Assembly: GCA_004294845.1 (NCBI GenBank)
Contig: SHOH01000001.1
Location: 49,989 to 94,603, forward strand
Length of the DNA: 44,615 bases
Reading direction: 5' to 3'
Source of the DNA: Anaerolineaceae bacterium
Lineage (GTDB): Bacteria > Bacillota > Clostridia > Lachnospirales > Lachnospiraceae
Below are positions 1 through 7,764 of the stretch, in pieces. The notes beneath the pieces were generated by a model. The model saw only the letters and a list, made by a program, of their open reading frames with translations. It was not told the DNA's origin and did no database searches. A program made the position numbers and the translations under genes. The stretch's first letter is position 1; every line of letters starts with the position of its first letter.

Positions 1-22
1 GAAAGCAAGGAAGAGGTATACG

Positions 23-997
23 ATGATAACAGTCGATAAACCAACAGATAGAACAGAGAACTCCCTATTATCTTTAGTTATTCCTGTATATCAAGAAGGA
101 AGCCATATCAAAAGCACGATAAAGGTCATTGAAGGGGTATTGTTAGAAAACAATATCATATATGAATTTATCCTAGTTGATGATGGCTCAACTGATAATA
201 CTTGGAGTGAGTTAAAAAGTCTTGCAAAAGATAATGACAGAGTATCAATTCTTCGTCTTAGCAGGAATTTTGGTAAGGAATCAGCACTTTGTGCCGGTCT
301 AGAATATGCAAGCGGAAATATGATATTGGTGATGGACTCGGATCTTCAGCATCCTCCTGAGATTATTCCTGATATGGTTAATGCTTGGCTTAAAGAAGGC
401 TATGATGTTGTGGAAGGCATTAAGCGCTCTCGTGGAAAAGAGAATGTTATATACAGGGTATGTGCTAAGTTCTTCTACTATCTGATTTATAAATCTTCTG
501 ACATTAATCTGGGACAAGCTTCCGATTTTAAGCTGATGGATCGAAAGGTTGTAGAAGCTTGGAAGGAGCTGCCCGAGCGTGCTTTATTCTTTAGAGGAAT
601 GTCAGCCTGGCTGGGATTTGAACGAAAGGAAATTGAATTTGATGTGGCCGAAAGGGTTAACGGCAGGACAAAATGGTCCTTATTTCGTCTGATAAGACTT
701 GCAGCAAATGCGATTACATCCTATACATCTGTACCCCTTCATTGTATTACCTTACTTGGCATTATAATGTTTTTTGGAGCTCTTTTGATGGGGCTACAGA
801 CTTTATTTATGAAATTATCCGGTAGAGCCAGTGATGGTTTTACAACTGTGATTCTACTTCAATTAATAATAGGTAGTGCGATTATGACCAGTCTTGGTAT
901 AATAGGCATTTATCTTACAAAGATATATAAAGAAGTGAAGTCAAGACCAAGATATCTTATTTCTGACTATATCAGAGGTGGTGATGATAGTTGCTAG
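23..997 (+). CDS. Polyprenyl-phosphate-type family 2 glycosyltransferase (DPM1/GtrB-like)
   Basis: This 324-residue protein is a GT-A fold glycosyltransferase that most likely moves a sugar from a nucleotide donor to a polyprenyl phosphate at the inner membrane face. The sequence shows the family 2 start (LVIPVYQEG), the donor-binding VDDGS at residues 52-56, a DSD metal motif at about 105-107, a QASDFK segment near 165-170, and two C-terminal hydrophobic helices at about 238-264 and 275-305. That layout is typical of GtrB, ArnC and dolichol-phosphate mannose synthase relatives. The start follows a GGAAGAGG ribosome site. The next gene starts inside its 3' end, so the two are coupled, and the product may feed lipid-linked sugar to the membrane GT-C-like protein that follows. 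The sugar is unknown. Confidence 0.9.
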   Translation: MITVDKPTDRTENSLLSLVIPVYQEGSHIKSTIKVIEGVLLENNIIYEFILVDDGSTDNTWSELKSLAKDNDRVSILRLSRNFGKESALCAGLEYASGNMILVMDSDLQHPPEIIPDMVNAWLKEGYDVVEGIKRSRGKENVIYRVCAKFFYYLIYKSSDINLGQASDFKLMDRKVVEAWKELPERALFFRGMSAWLGFERKEIEFDVAERVNGRTKWSLFRLIRLAANAITSYTSVPLHCITLLGIIMFFGALLMGLQTLFMKLSGRASDGFTTVILLQLIIGSAIMTSLGIIGIYLTKIYKEVKSRPRYLISDYIRGGDDSC

Positions 998-3075
998 CCA
1001 TAATATATCTGCTCCTTTGCTTTTCTGTGGGATGGGCTATTTGTAGTTTTTGCTTCCCCAGACTGGATAAGATAACCTTGACGACATATGATAATAAAGC
1101 CATAAAATTAAGTCCATATCTTTTACTTGTGCCTGTGTGGTTCATTATCGGCCTACTTACTATGACCTGGTCGGTCTATCTGATAGCCTTAGTCTCTTCG
1201 AATTTGGAGTCACCACTTGTGCTTGCAAATGGAATTATATTACCTTTAGCTTTTTCCTTCTTTCTATATACTTATTATAAAAAGATTATTAAGAATAAAG
1301 AGCAAAGTCGTTCTATCTTAGATATGGATAGCAAGACTAGGGTGCGGGAAATGATAATATTTGCATTTGTAGCACTTTTGGCATCTATACTTATGTGGTC
1401 AACCTTTTATGTTAGAGATGGACAGCTTAATATAGGAGTATCGGTATTTTCTGATTTTTCGCCACATATAGGTATGATTAGATCCTTTTCCTATGGCAAT
1501 AATTTTCCTAGCTCATATTCGCATTTTGCAGGAGAGGACATTAAATATCATTTTATGTTCCAGTTCCTTGTCGGAAATCTGGAATTTCTAGGAATGCGAA
1601 TTGATTATGCCTTTAATATTCCAAGCATACTAAGCTTTATCAGTGCTTTTATGCTTTTGTATGTTCTTACTCTAAAGATTACAGGAAGAGTATTATCAGG
1701 AGTGCTTGCTTTATTATTCTTTGCTTTTAGAAGCGGGAAAGCACTATTTATATACCTTTCGAGGATACCCAAGGGTAATAGCATTATTAAGACTTTATGG
1801 GATAACACAAACTTTATCGGAGATACACCGCATGAGGACTGGGGTTTATGGAATCTGAATGTATATTGTAATCAAAGACACCTTGCCTTTGGACTAGCAA
1901 CTATGTTTTTTGTAATTATAATGTTCCTTCCCCATCTTTATGAGATGTTTGAAGCACTACGATTAAGCAATAAAGCCAGTAATGTTATCAAAAAAAATAA
2001 ATACAAAAAGGGCATAGCGAGTAGTAAATGGATAAAGCTAGGGTTGATTTTCTTTAATAAAGAAGGGTGGGAGATTAAATGTATACGCCATTCTATAGCC
2101 TTAGGAATATTACTTGGCAGCCTTTCATTTTTTCATGGAGCAGCTGTTATAGGATGTCTTCTGGTATTATTTGTAATAGCTGTGTTCGCCAAAAGGAGAT
2201 TAGAGTTTCTTATCACAACGGTTATAACGGTTTTCCTCTCAATGCTGCAGACAGGTTATTTTATAGAGGGGTCAGCGGTTTCGCCTGAAGTTTTATTCGG
2301 ATTTATTGCTGAGAATAAAACTATCTTTGGACTAGCATCTTACTTAGATCAGCTTCTTGGTATTCTGATACCGGTAATTGTTATAGCCTTTATATTTGGA
2401 AAGCTAATAGAGCGTTACTTAATACTGGCTTTTATAGCTCCTTTGGTCTTTGCTTTTACAATTTCTCTAACTGTGGATGTCACTGTTAATCATAAATATA
2501 TTATGATGAGCTGTATTTTACTAGGGATTCTAGCTGCTTCCCTAATTACAAGGATGATTGACAATAAAGAGTTGATTATGAAAATAGCCGGGATAATATT
2601 AATTCTCATGATGACTTCAACCGGCATATATGATTTTACCACTGTACTTAGAAAGAATTCTAGAGAAGGTAAGATTATTCTAGATATGGATGATCCGCTT
2701 ACGGACTTTATCAGAGAACACAGCGATTCGAAGGATGTTTTCCTTACGGATTCCTATGGAATCAATCAGGTGGTCTTTGGTGGAGCGATGCTCTATCAAG
2801 GTCATCAATACTATGCATGGTCCGCAGGTTATGATACGAATTATCGGGATAAGATGGTTCGCTTAATGTATGAAGCAGCTTCACCCACCGAACTGGACAA
2901 ACTAGTAAAAGATAATAATATTAGCTTTATAATTATTGACTATGGCAATCGCACAAGCATGGAATATCATTTAAATGAGGATAATATTCGTGAGACCTAT
3001 GAATGTGTATATGAGACAGGTTATGAAGAGTGGAATATTTCTATATTTGATACAAGTAAGAGAATAAAACAATAA
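991..3075 (+). CDS. Polytopic membrane protein, probable GT-C glycosyltransferase related to DUF2298
   Basis: A 694-residue protein with many hydrophobic helices and a soluble C-terminal tail of roughly 130 residues. It starts at TTG, overlapping the stop of the upstream glycosyltransferase by 7 bases, with AGAGGTGG about 10 bases before. I do not recognise a named family. Two segments resemble the DUF2298 protein encoded at 5213-7540: an early loop (SHFAGEDIKYHFMFQFLVGN here, FSGTHLNYYYVGQFVAT there) and the end of the soluble tail (LDKLVKDNNISFIIIDYG here, LVKELIDKYEISYIYVG there). A SDFSPH acidic motif sits after an early helix, as expected of GT-C enzymes that use polyprenyl-linked donors. 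I infer a membrane glycosyltransferase acting outside the cell with the GT2 partner; the substrate cannot be read from sequence. Confidence 0.7.
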   Translation: MLAIIYLLLCFSVGWAICSFCFPRLDKITLTTYDNKAIKLSPYLLLVPVWFIIGLLTMTWSVYLIALVSSNLESPLVLANGIILPLAFSFFLYTYYKKIIKNKEQSRSILDMDSKTRVREMIIFAFVALLASILMWSTFYVRDGQLNIGVSVFSDFSPHIGMIRSFSYGNNFPSSYSHFAGEDIKYHFMFQFLVGNLEFLGMRIDYAFNIPSILSFISAFMLLYVLTLKITGRVLSGVLALLFFAFRSGKALFIYLSRIPKGNSIIKTLWDNTNFIGDTPHEDWGLWNLNVYCNQRHLAFGLATMFFVIIMFLPHLYEMFEALRLSNKASNVIKKNKYKKGIASSKWIKLGLIFFNKEGWEIKCIRHSIALGILLGSLSFFHGAAVIGCLLVLFVIAVFAKRRLEFLITTVITVFLSMLQTGYFIEGSAVSPEVLFGFIAENKTIFGLASYLDQLLGILIPVIVIAFIFGKLIERYLILAFIAPLVFAFTISLTVDVTVNHKYIMMSCILLGILAASLITRMIDNKELIMKIAGIILILMMTSTGIYDFTTVLRKNSREGKIILDMDDPLTDFIREHSDSKDVFLTDSYGINQVVFGGAMLYQGHQYYAWSAGYDTNYRDKMVRLMYEAASPTELDKLVKDNNISFIIIDYGNRTSMEYHLNEDNIRETYECVYETGYEEWNISIFDTSKRIKQ

Positions 3076-3161
3076 GCTGATAAGATTTATGCTTGAAGAG
3101 TTAATTCAATTGTATTAGTCTGCTCTTGTGAATATAAGAAGATTGGAAAGGGGATAGAGCT

Positions 3162-4262
3162 ATGAAATTCAAATATGTAATAGTAGGTGCAGGACTTGCA
3201 GGCCTAACTCTAGCAGAAAGAATTGCCAATGTATTGAATGAAAAGGTATTGATTATTGAGAAGAGAGGTCATATTGGTGGTAATGTATATGATTCATATA
3301 ACGAAGATGGAATTCTAATTCATAATTATGGCCCTCATATCTTCCACACAAATGACAGAGAGGTATATCTTTATTTGTCAAATTTTACAAAATGGAATGA
3401 TTTTTGGCACAGAGTACTGACGTATGTAGATGGTAATCTTGTTCCAATGCCGATAACTGTTGAAACCATCAATAAGCTATATAATCTTAATCTAGACTGC
3501 TCTCAGGTAGAAAAGTTTCTCCAGGAGAGGGCTGAACAAATCGATGAGGTTAAGACCAGTAGGGATGTAGCCTTAAGCAAGGTTGGCAAGGATATTTATG
3601 AAAAGATATTCGAGACCTATACTAAGAAACAATGGGGCCTTGATCCGGGAGAGCTAGACACCTCTGTTATATCAAGAATTCCGGTAAGGTTAAATAGAGA
3701 TACCAGGTATTTTGCTGATAAATATCAGGGAATGCCTGGCCATGGTTATACAAGAATGTGCGAGAATATGATTGCTAACAAGAATATAAAAATCATGTTA
3801 AATACTAATTATAAAGAAATCATCGATCAGCTTCATTACGAGACCTTATTTTATACAGGACCAACCGATGAATTCTATGATTATAAGCATGGTAAATTAT
3901 CTTACAGAAGCATACAATTTCAATTTGAGACTTTAGACAAGAACGAATTCCAAGAGGCACCCGTGGTAAATTATCCAAATGATTATGACTATACCAGAAT
4001 CACTGAATTTAAAAAGCTTACCTGGCAGGACCATAAAAAGACCACGATCTGTAAGGAATTCCCCTGCTCAGATGGTGAGCCATATTATCCTTTCCCGACA
4101 AAGGATTGTAAGGCGATGTTTGCTTTATATGAAGAGGATATGAAGAAGGAAAAGAATGTTGTCTTCTTAGGTCGTCTTGCAGAATATAGATATTACAATA
4201 TGGATGCCGTTGTGAGAAGGGCACTTGATGTATTTGGTTGTAGGTGCCAGGCACCAAATTGA
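3162..4262 (+). CDS. glf: UDP-galactopyranose mutase
   Basis: The 366-residue flavoprotein interconverts UDP-galactopyranose and UDP-galactofuranose in the cytoplasm. Visible features are the N-terminal FAD-binding GAGLAG (residues 9-14), the RGHIGGNVYD and HNYGPHIFHT segments of the family, a KKQWG motif, and the YPFPTKD and GRLAEYRYYNMD segments near the end. The length matches bacterial Glf. The start has a GGAAAGGGGATAG ribosome site. The last eight residues (GCRCQAPN) are unusual: codons for RCQAP come from a GGTGCCAGGCACC repeat that continues into the intergenic gap. The gene supplies a galactofuranose donor, so the surrounding glycosyltransferases probably build a Galf-containing polymer. 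Confidence 0.96.
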   Translation: MKFKYVIVGAGLAGLTLAERIANVLNEKVLIIEKRGHIGGNVYDSYNEDGILIHNYGPHIFHTNDREVYLYLSNFTKWNDFWHRVLTYVDGNLVPMPITVETINKLYNLNLDCSQVEKFLQERAEQIDEVKTSRDVALSKVGKDIYEKIFETYTKKQWGLDPGELDTSVISRIPVRLNRDTRYFADKYQGMPGHGYTRMCENMIANKNIKIMLNTNYKEIIDQLHYETLFYTGPTDEFYDYKHGKLSYRSIQFQFETLDKNEFQEAPVVNYPNDYDYTRITEFKKLTWQDHKKTTICKEFPCSDGEPYYPFPTKDCKAMFALYEEDMKKEKNVVFLGRLAEYRYYNMDAVVRRALDVFGCRCQAPN

Positions 4263-4382
4263 GAAGTGTTTTGGACTGGTGCCTGGCACCGCAGTAGAAC
4301 CGTACCTGGAACCGAAGAGAGTTGGTGCCTGGCACCGCAGTAGAACCGTGCCTGGAACCGAAGAGAGTTGATATCTGGCATC
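4243..4382 (+). repeat. GGTGCC-palindrome cluster with a 46-bp tandem array
   Basis: One 13-base near-palindrome, GGTGCCAGGCACC, lies at 4243-4255 inside the end of glf. It is followed by an array with a 46-base period: units begin at 4277 and 4323 and differ at one base, and a third, degenerate and truncated unit runs in phase (GATATCTGGCATC at 4370-4382). Each full unit carries two cores, GGTGCCTGGCACC (4278-4290, 4324-4336) and CGTRCCTGGAACC (4301-4313, 4347-4359). The array ends just before the ribosome site of the next gene. The same core family recurs near 28041 and 34254. No transposase gene is adjacent. Confidence 0.9.
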
Positions 4383-4396
4383 ATTAAGGAGGGGCG

Positions 4397-5116
4397 ATGG
4401 ATAAATTATATATTGTTATTCCCGCATATAACGAAGAAGAGAATATTGAAACTGTTGTGAATGATTGGTATCCGATTGTAGAGAAAATCGGTAATGGCAG
4501 TAGGTTGGTTATTATTGATGACGGAAGTAAGGATTCTACTTACGATATTATGAAGGAATTGGCAAAAGCTCGTGAAGCTTTCATTCCGCTTACTAAGCCA
4601 AATGGAGGACATGGGGCTACTGTTTTATATGGATATAAATATGCAGTGGATCAAGATGCTGATTATGTATTTCAGACGGATTCCGATGGACAGACACTTC
4701 CTGATGAATTTTGGCCTTTTTGGGAAAGCAGAGAGGAATGGGACATGAGTATTGGCCAAAGAAAGGGAAGACAGGATGGTTTTTCGCGAGTATTTGTAAC
4801 TAAGACTTTAAAATATGTTTTATGGCTCTGCTTTCATGTAAGGATTAAGGATGCCAATACACCCTATAGATTAATGAAAGCCTCTGTCTTAAGTAACCAG
4901 CTTCATCTTATACCTGATGACTACAATCTTTCAAATGTGCTGATATCTGTTATATATGCTAGGAGGGGCCTTAAGGTACATTACAGGCCCATAACATTCA
5001 GACCTAGGCAGGGAGGCGTCAATTCGATTAATATGAAGAGAATTTTCCGAATCGGAAGGCAGGCGATTCGTGATTTTAGAAAAATAAATCACGTGCTAAA
5101 AAAAGAAAACATATAA
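4397..5116 (+). CDS. Family 2 glycosyltransferase
   Basis: A 239-residue soluble GT-A glycosyltransferase. It opens with YIVIPAYNEEENIETVV, has a donor-binding IIDDGSKDST at about residues 38-47, a TDSDG metal motif at about 94-98, and a late RQGG segment. Unlike the first glycosyltransferase of the cluster it lacks C-terminal membrane helices, so it probably acts at the cytoplasmic face as a peripheral enzyme. The ribosome site TTAAGGAGGGG follows directly on a decayed repeat unit. Its place between glf and a DUF2298 membrane protein suggests it works on a lipid-linked intermediate of the same surface glycan. Donor and acceptor are unknown. Confidence 0.9.
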   Translation: MDKLYIVIPAYNEEENIETVVNDWYPIVEKIGNGSRLVIIDDGSKDSTYDIMKELAKAREAFIPLTKPNGGHGATVLYGYKYAVDQDADYVFQTDSDGQTLPDEFWPFWESREEWDMSIGQRKGRQDGFSRVFVTKTLKYVLWLCFHVRIKDANTPYRLMKASVLSNQLHLIPDDYNLSNVLISVIYARRGLKVHYRPITFRPRQGGVNSINMKRIFRIGRQAIRDFRKINHVLKKENI

Positions 5117-5157
5117 GATAAGATGATTAGAAATAAAGTGGTATGATTTACATCATT

Positions 5158-5187
5158 TTGACAGAAGAGAAGAAATAATGCTATAAA
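5158..5187 (+). promoter_or_regulatory. Candidate sigma-A promoter for the DUF2298 gene
   Basis: TTGACA at 5158-5163 and TATAAA at 5182-5187 are separated by 18 bases and lie about 25 bases before the GTG start of the membrane protein. This would let the last gene of the glycan cluster be transcribed on its own as well as by read-through. Confidence 0.6.
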
Positions 5188-5212
5188 TAGCGATATAAGA
5201 GGGGGTGCACTA

Positions 5213-7540
5213 GTGAATATTATATTGTTGGCCAAGAATCAGCCAATAGTGGAAAAACTATTATTGGGAGAGGATATGTTACCGTTTCTACAATGGTGGT
5301 TAGTAATTCTTATCCTAGGTATTATATTTATGCCTCTATCCGGATTGCTGTTCTCAAATCTTTCTGACAAAGGATATCTGTTCTCTAAAACCATAGGTAT
5401 TGCTGTTACAGGATATCTGATGTGGATGCTTTCGGCTATAAAAATTATGAGATTTACCACTGTCTCCTCTATTATAACAGTAGGAATCGGGCTTATATTA
5501 AATCTCTTTATAATGTTTTATTTTAAACGCTTTTATAAGTCTAGTGGCAGTACAAAGTATACTGAGAAAAAGTTCATATCAACATATTTTAAAAAAGAAA
5601 ATATAAGGATCTTTATAACAGAAGAGTTACTGTTCTTTATAATTTTTTTGATTTTCACATATATAAGGGGATTTAAGCCTGAGGCTTACGGAACCGAAAA
5701 ATTCATGGACTACGGCTTTATGACCACCATGATGAGAAGTGATTACATGCCTCCGCAAGATTTTTGGTTTAGCGGAACTCATCTTAATTATTATTATGTC
5801 GGTCAATTTGTGGCAACATTTCTGACAAGACTATCCTTTGTAGATGTGTCACTTGGATATAATCTTATGCTCATGATGACAGGAGCATTTGCTTTTGTGC
5901 TTCCCTTTTCCATAGTATATAATCTGATAATCAGATATGGAGAGAAGGATGCTAAAAGGTCAAGAGTCTTGGCGGGTATAGGAGGATTAATAGGTGGATC
6001 GGGTGTATGTATTGCAGGTAATATGCATTATCCTATATACGGATTAATTATTCCCTTTTTTAAGAACCTCACAAGCGAGGTAAAGAGCAGTTATTCTTAT
6101 TGGTTTCCTGATGCAACCCGCTACATCGGATATAGCCCTGAGACTAATGATAAGACGATTCATGAGTTTCCGGCTTATTCATTTATATTAGGAGATCTTC
6201 ATGCCCATGTAGTAAATATTTTGTTTGTGGTGACTGTGCTTGCCATACTACTGTCATGGTTATATGGACAGGCTGACCGTTACCGTGATACCAAGACAAT
6301 TAAGGAGGAGGTTTTTAATCCACAGATTATAATGCTGGGTTTCTTTATCGGATTATTCCACACTACGAATTTTTGGGATTACCCCATATATTTTGTGGTA
6401 TCGGGAGCAATAATTCTTTTCTCCAATATGATTGTATATGGATTTAAGAGGAAGGCTTACCTACTGACAGGTATTCAGGGAATATTTATTTTTTTACTGA
6501 GTCAGCTTTTTGCATTACCCTTTAAACTTCAATTCGATCAAATATCTGCATCTGCTCGTTTGGTTGAAAATCACACCCCCTTTTATCAGTACATGGTTTT
6601 ATGGGGACTTCCCATATTTACTGTATCCGCCTTCTTAATAATAACAATAAATGATTATGTAGCTAAGATGAAGACCAAAAGAAAAAAGAAAAAACTAAAA
6701 TCAAAACTTAGGAGAGTAGGAAGATTATTAGCCTCATACATGGATTCCTTATCAGCCACAGATCTGTATGTCATTACTATTGGACTGTGTGCTATGGGTC
6801 TTGTACTTCTGCCTGAGATAGTCTATGTGAAGGATATTTATTCAGGAGATTATAAGAGAGCCAACACCATGTTCAAGCTGACCTATCAAGCATTTATTAT
6901 GTTTGGTATATGTTTTGGATACATCTATATCAGACTTTTACCTTATGGAAAAGGAATAGTCAGAAGGATAATTATCGGCATATCCCTATTTACATTTTGC
7001 TTGACCCTACTATACCCCACAAATGCAGTTAAGAGCTGGTATGGCAATATCTTTGACAAAAAAGGATATGAAGGAATAGATGCCACACTGTTTATGAAAG
7101 AGGACTTTAAGGATGACTATCTTGCCACAAAATGGCTTATAGAAAATGTATCCGGTACACCAGTGGTCCTTGAGGCCAATGGTTACAGCTATACTGATTA
7201 TCAAAGAGTATCTGTAATTACGGGACTACCTACAGTGCTTGGCTGGTATACCCATGAACAGCTTTGGAAATCGGGACCGGATACGACTGATGATACAGTT
7301 AGCTCACAGCTTAATGATAGAGGGTCAGATATTGAGACAATATATACATCTGATGATATCAGCCTTGTGAAGGAATTAATTGATAAGTATGAGATTTCAT
7401 ATATTTATGTTGGTCAATTGGAGGAAGAAAAATACGAGTGGGTAAATCATGAATTGATTAGAGGGCTGGGTGAGATCGTATTTGAGAACCCCGATACAGA
7501 TGAATACTATTATAGAACCTATATTGTCAAAGTTAATTAG
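5213..7540 (+). CDS. DUF2298 ('YYY') membrane protein, probable GT-C glycosyltransferase
   Basis: A 775-residue polytopic protein matching the DUF2298/Chlor_Arch_YYY type by its signature loops: LNYYYVGQFVATFLTRLS, FPAYSFILGDLHAHV, TTNFWDYPIYFVV and LLPEIVYVKDIY followed by RANTMFKLTYQ. The C-terminal 130 residues are soluble and include NGYSYTDYQRVSVITGLPT and GWYTHEQLW. The family is generally regarded as a membrane glycosyltransferase-like group; its reaction is not something I can name. The start is GTG with GAGGGGG 7 bases before. It shares motifs with the 694-residue protein upstream, so the cluster carries two diverged relatives. The gene closes the glycan cluster. Confidence 0.88.
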   Translation: MNIILLAKNQPIVEKLLLGEDMLPFLQWWLVILILGIIFMPLSGLLFSNLSDKGYLFSKTIGIAVTGYLMWMLSAIKIMRFTTVSSIITVGIGLILNLFIMFYFKRFYKSSGSTKYTEKKFISTYFKKENIRIFITEELLFFIIFLIFTYIRGFKPEAYGTEKFMDYGFMTTMMRSDYMPPQDFWFSGTHLNYYYVGQFVATFLTRLSFVDVSLGYNLMLMMTGAFAFVLPFSIVYNLIIRYGEKDAKRSRVLAGIGGLIGGSGVCIAGNMHYPIYGLIIPFFKNLTSEVKSSYSYWFPDATRYIGYSPETNDKTIHEFPAYSFILGDLHAHVVNILFVVTVLAILLSWLYGQADRYRDTKTIKEEVFNPQIIMLGFFIGLFHTTNFWDYPIYFVVSGAIILFSNMIVYGFKRKAYLLTGIQGIFIFLLSQLFALPFKLQFDQISASARLVENHTPFYQYMVLWGLPIFTVSAFLIITINDYVAKMKTKRKKKKLKSKLRRVGRLLASYMDSLSATDLYVITIGLCAMGLVLLPEIVYVKDIYSGDYKRANTMFKLTYQAFIMFGICFGYIYIRLLPYGKGIVRRIIIGISLFTFCLTLLYPTNAVKSWYGNIFDKKGYEGIDATLFMKEDFKDDYLATKWLIENVSGTPVVLEANGYSYTDYQRVSVITGLPTVLGWYTHEQLWKSGPDTTDDTVSSQLNDRGSDIETIYTSDDISLVKELIDKYEISYIYVGQLEEEKYEWVNHELIRGLGEIVFENPDTDEYYYRTYIVKVN

Positions 7541-7583
7541 AGGCTATTTTAATTTTGTAGTTATTTAGAGGCTATTTTAATTT
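7537..7583 (+). repeat. 19-bp direct repeat spanning a stop codon
   Basis: TTAGAGGCTATTTTAATTT occurs at 7537-7555 and 7565-7583 with a 28-base period. The first copy includes the stop codon of the DUF2298 gene. It looks like a small local duplication of the 3' end; no function is evident. Confidence 0.8.
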
Positions 7584-7587
7584 ATTA

Positions 7588-7616
7588 TTGACAATTATTA
7601 GTTAAAAGTTTATTAT
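7588..7616 (+). promoter_or_regulatory. Promoter of the citrate synthase gene
   Basis: TTGACA (7588-7593) and TATTAT (7611-7616) are spaced by 17 bases, a near-consensus sigma-A promoter. The predicted transcript has a leader of about 140 bases before the citrate synthase start, containing two inverted repeats: CTATATTA/TAATATAG with a 6-base ACGCGC loop near 7655-7676, and the hairpin at 7694-7724. Confidence 0.65.
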
Positions 7617-7693
7617 ATTAATGTATTAATGTGAGAACAAGTAATAATTCTACTATATTAACGCGCTAATATAGAATGTTTATTAAAAATATC

Positions 7694-7727
7694 ACAGGCA
7701 GCTGCCTATATGACATCTGCCTGTTTT
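7694..7727 (+). terminator. Hairpin with short T-run before citrate synthase (terminator or attenuator)
   Basis: ACAGGCAG (7694-7701) pairs with CTGCCTGT (7717-7724) across a 15-base loop, followed by TTTTGTT. It can end transcription from the glycan cluster. Because it lies downstream of the citrate synthase promoter it could also act as an attenuator. The T-run is short, so efficiency is uncertain. Confidence 0.6.
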
Positions 7728-7764
7728 GTTAATTTGCTTATAATAAGTGAAAGGAGATTACTAA

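Noticed and set aside
4277-4382. Possible CRISPR-like direct repeats
   Set aside because: Only two to three units, no unique spacers between repeats, palindromic cores, and no cas genes nearby.
4018-4384. Two antisense open frames across the glf end and repeat array with VPGT/CGARHQ-type residues
   Set aside because: They are translations of the GGTGCC repeats and of antisense glf; no ribosome site and no family resemblance.
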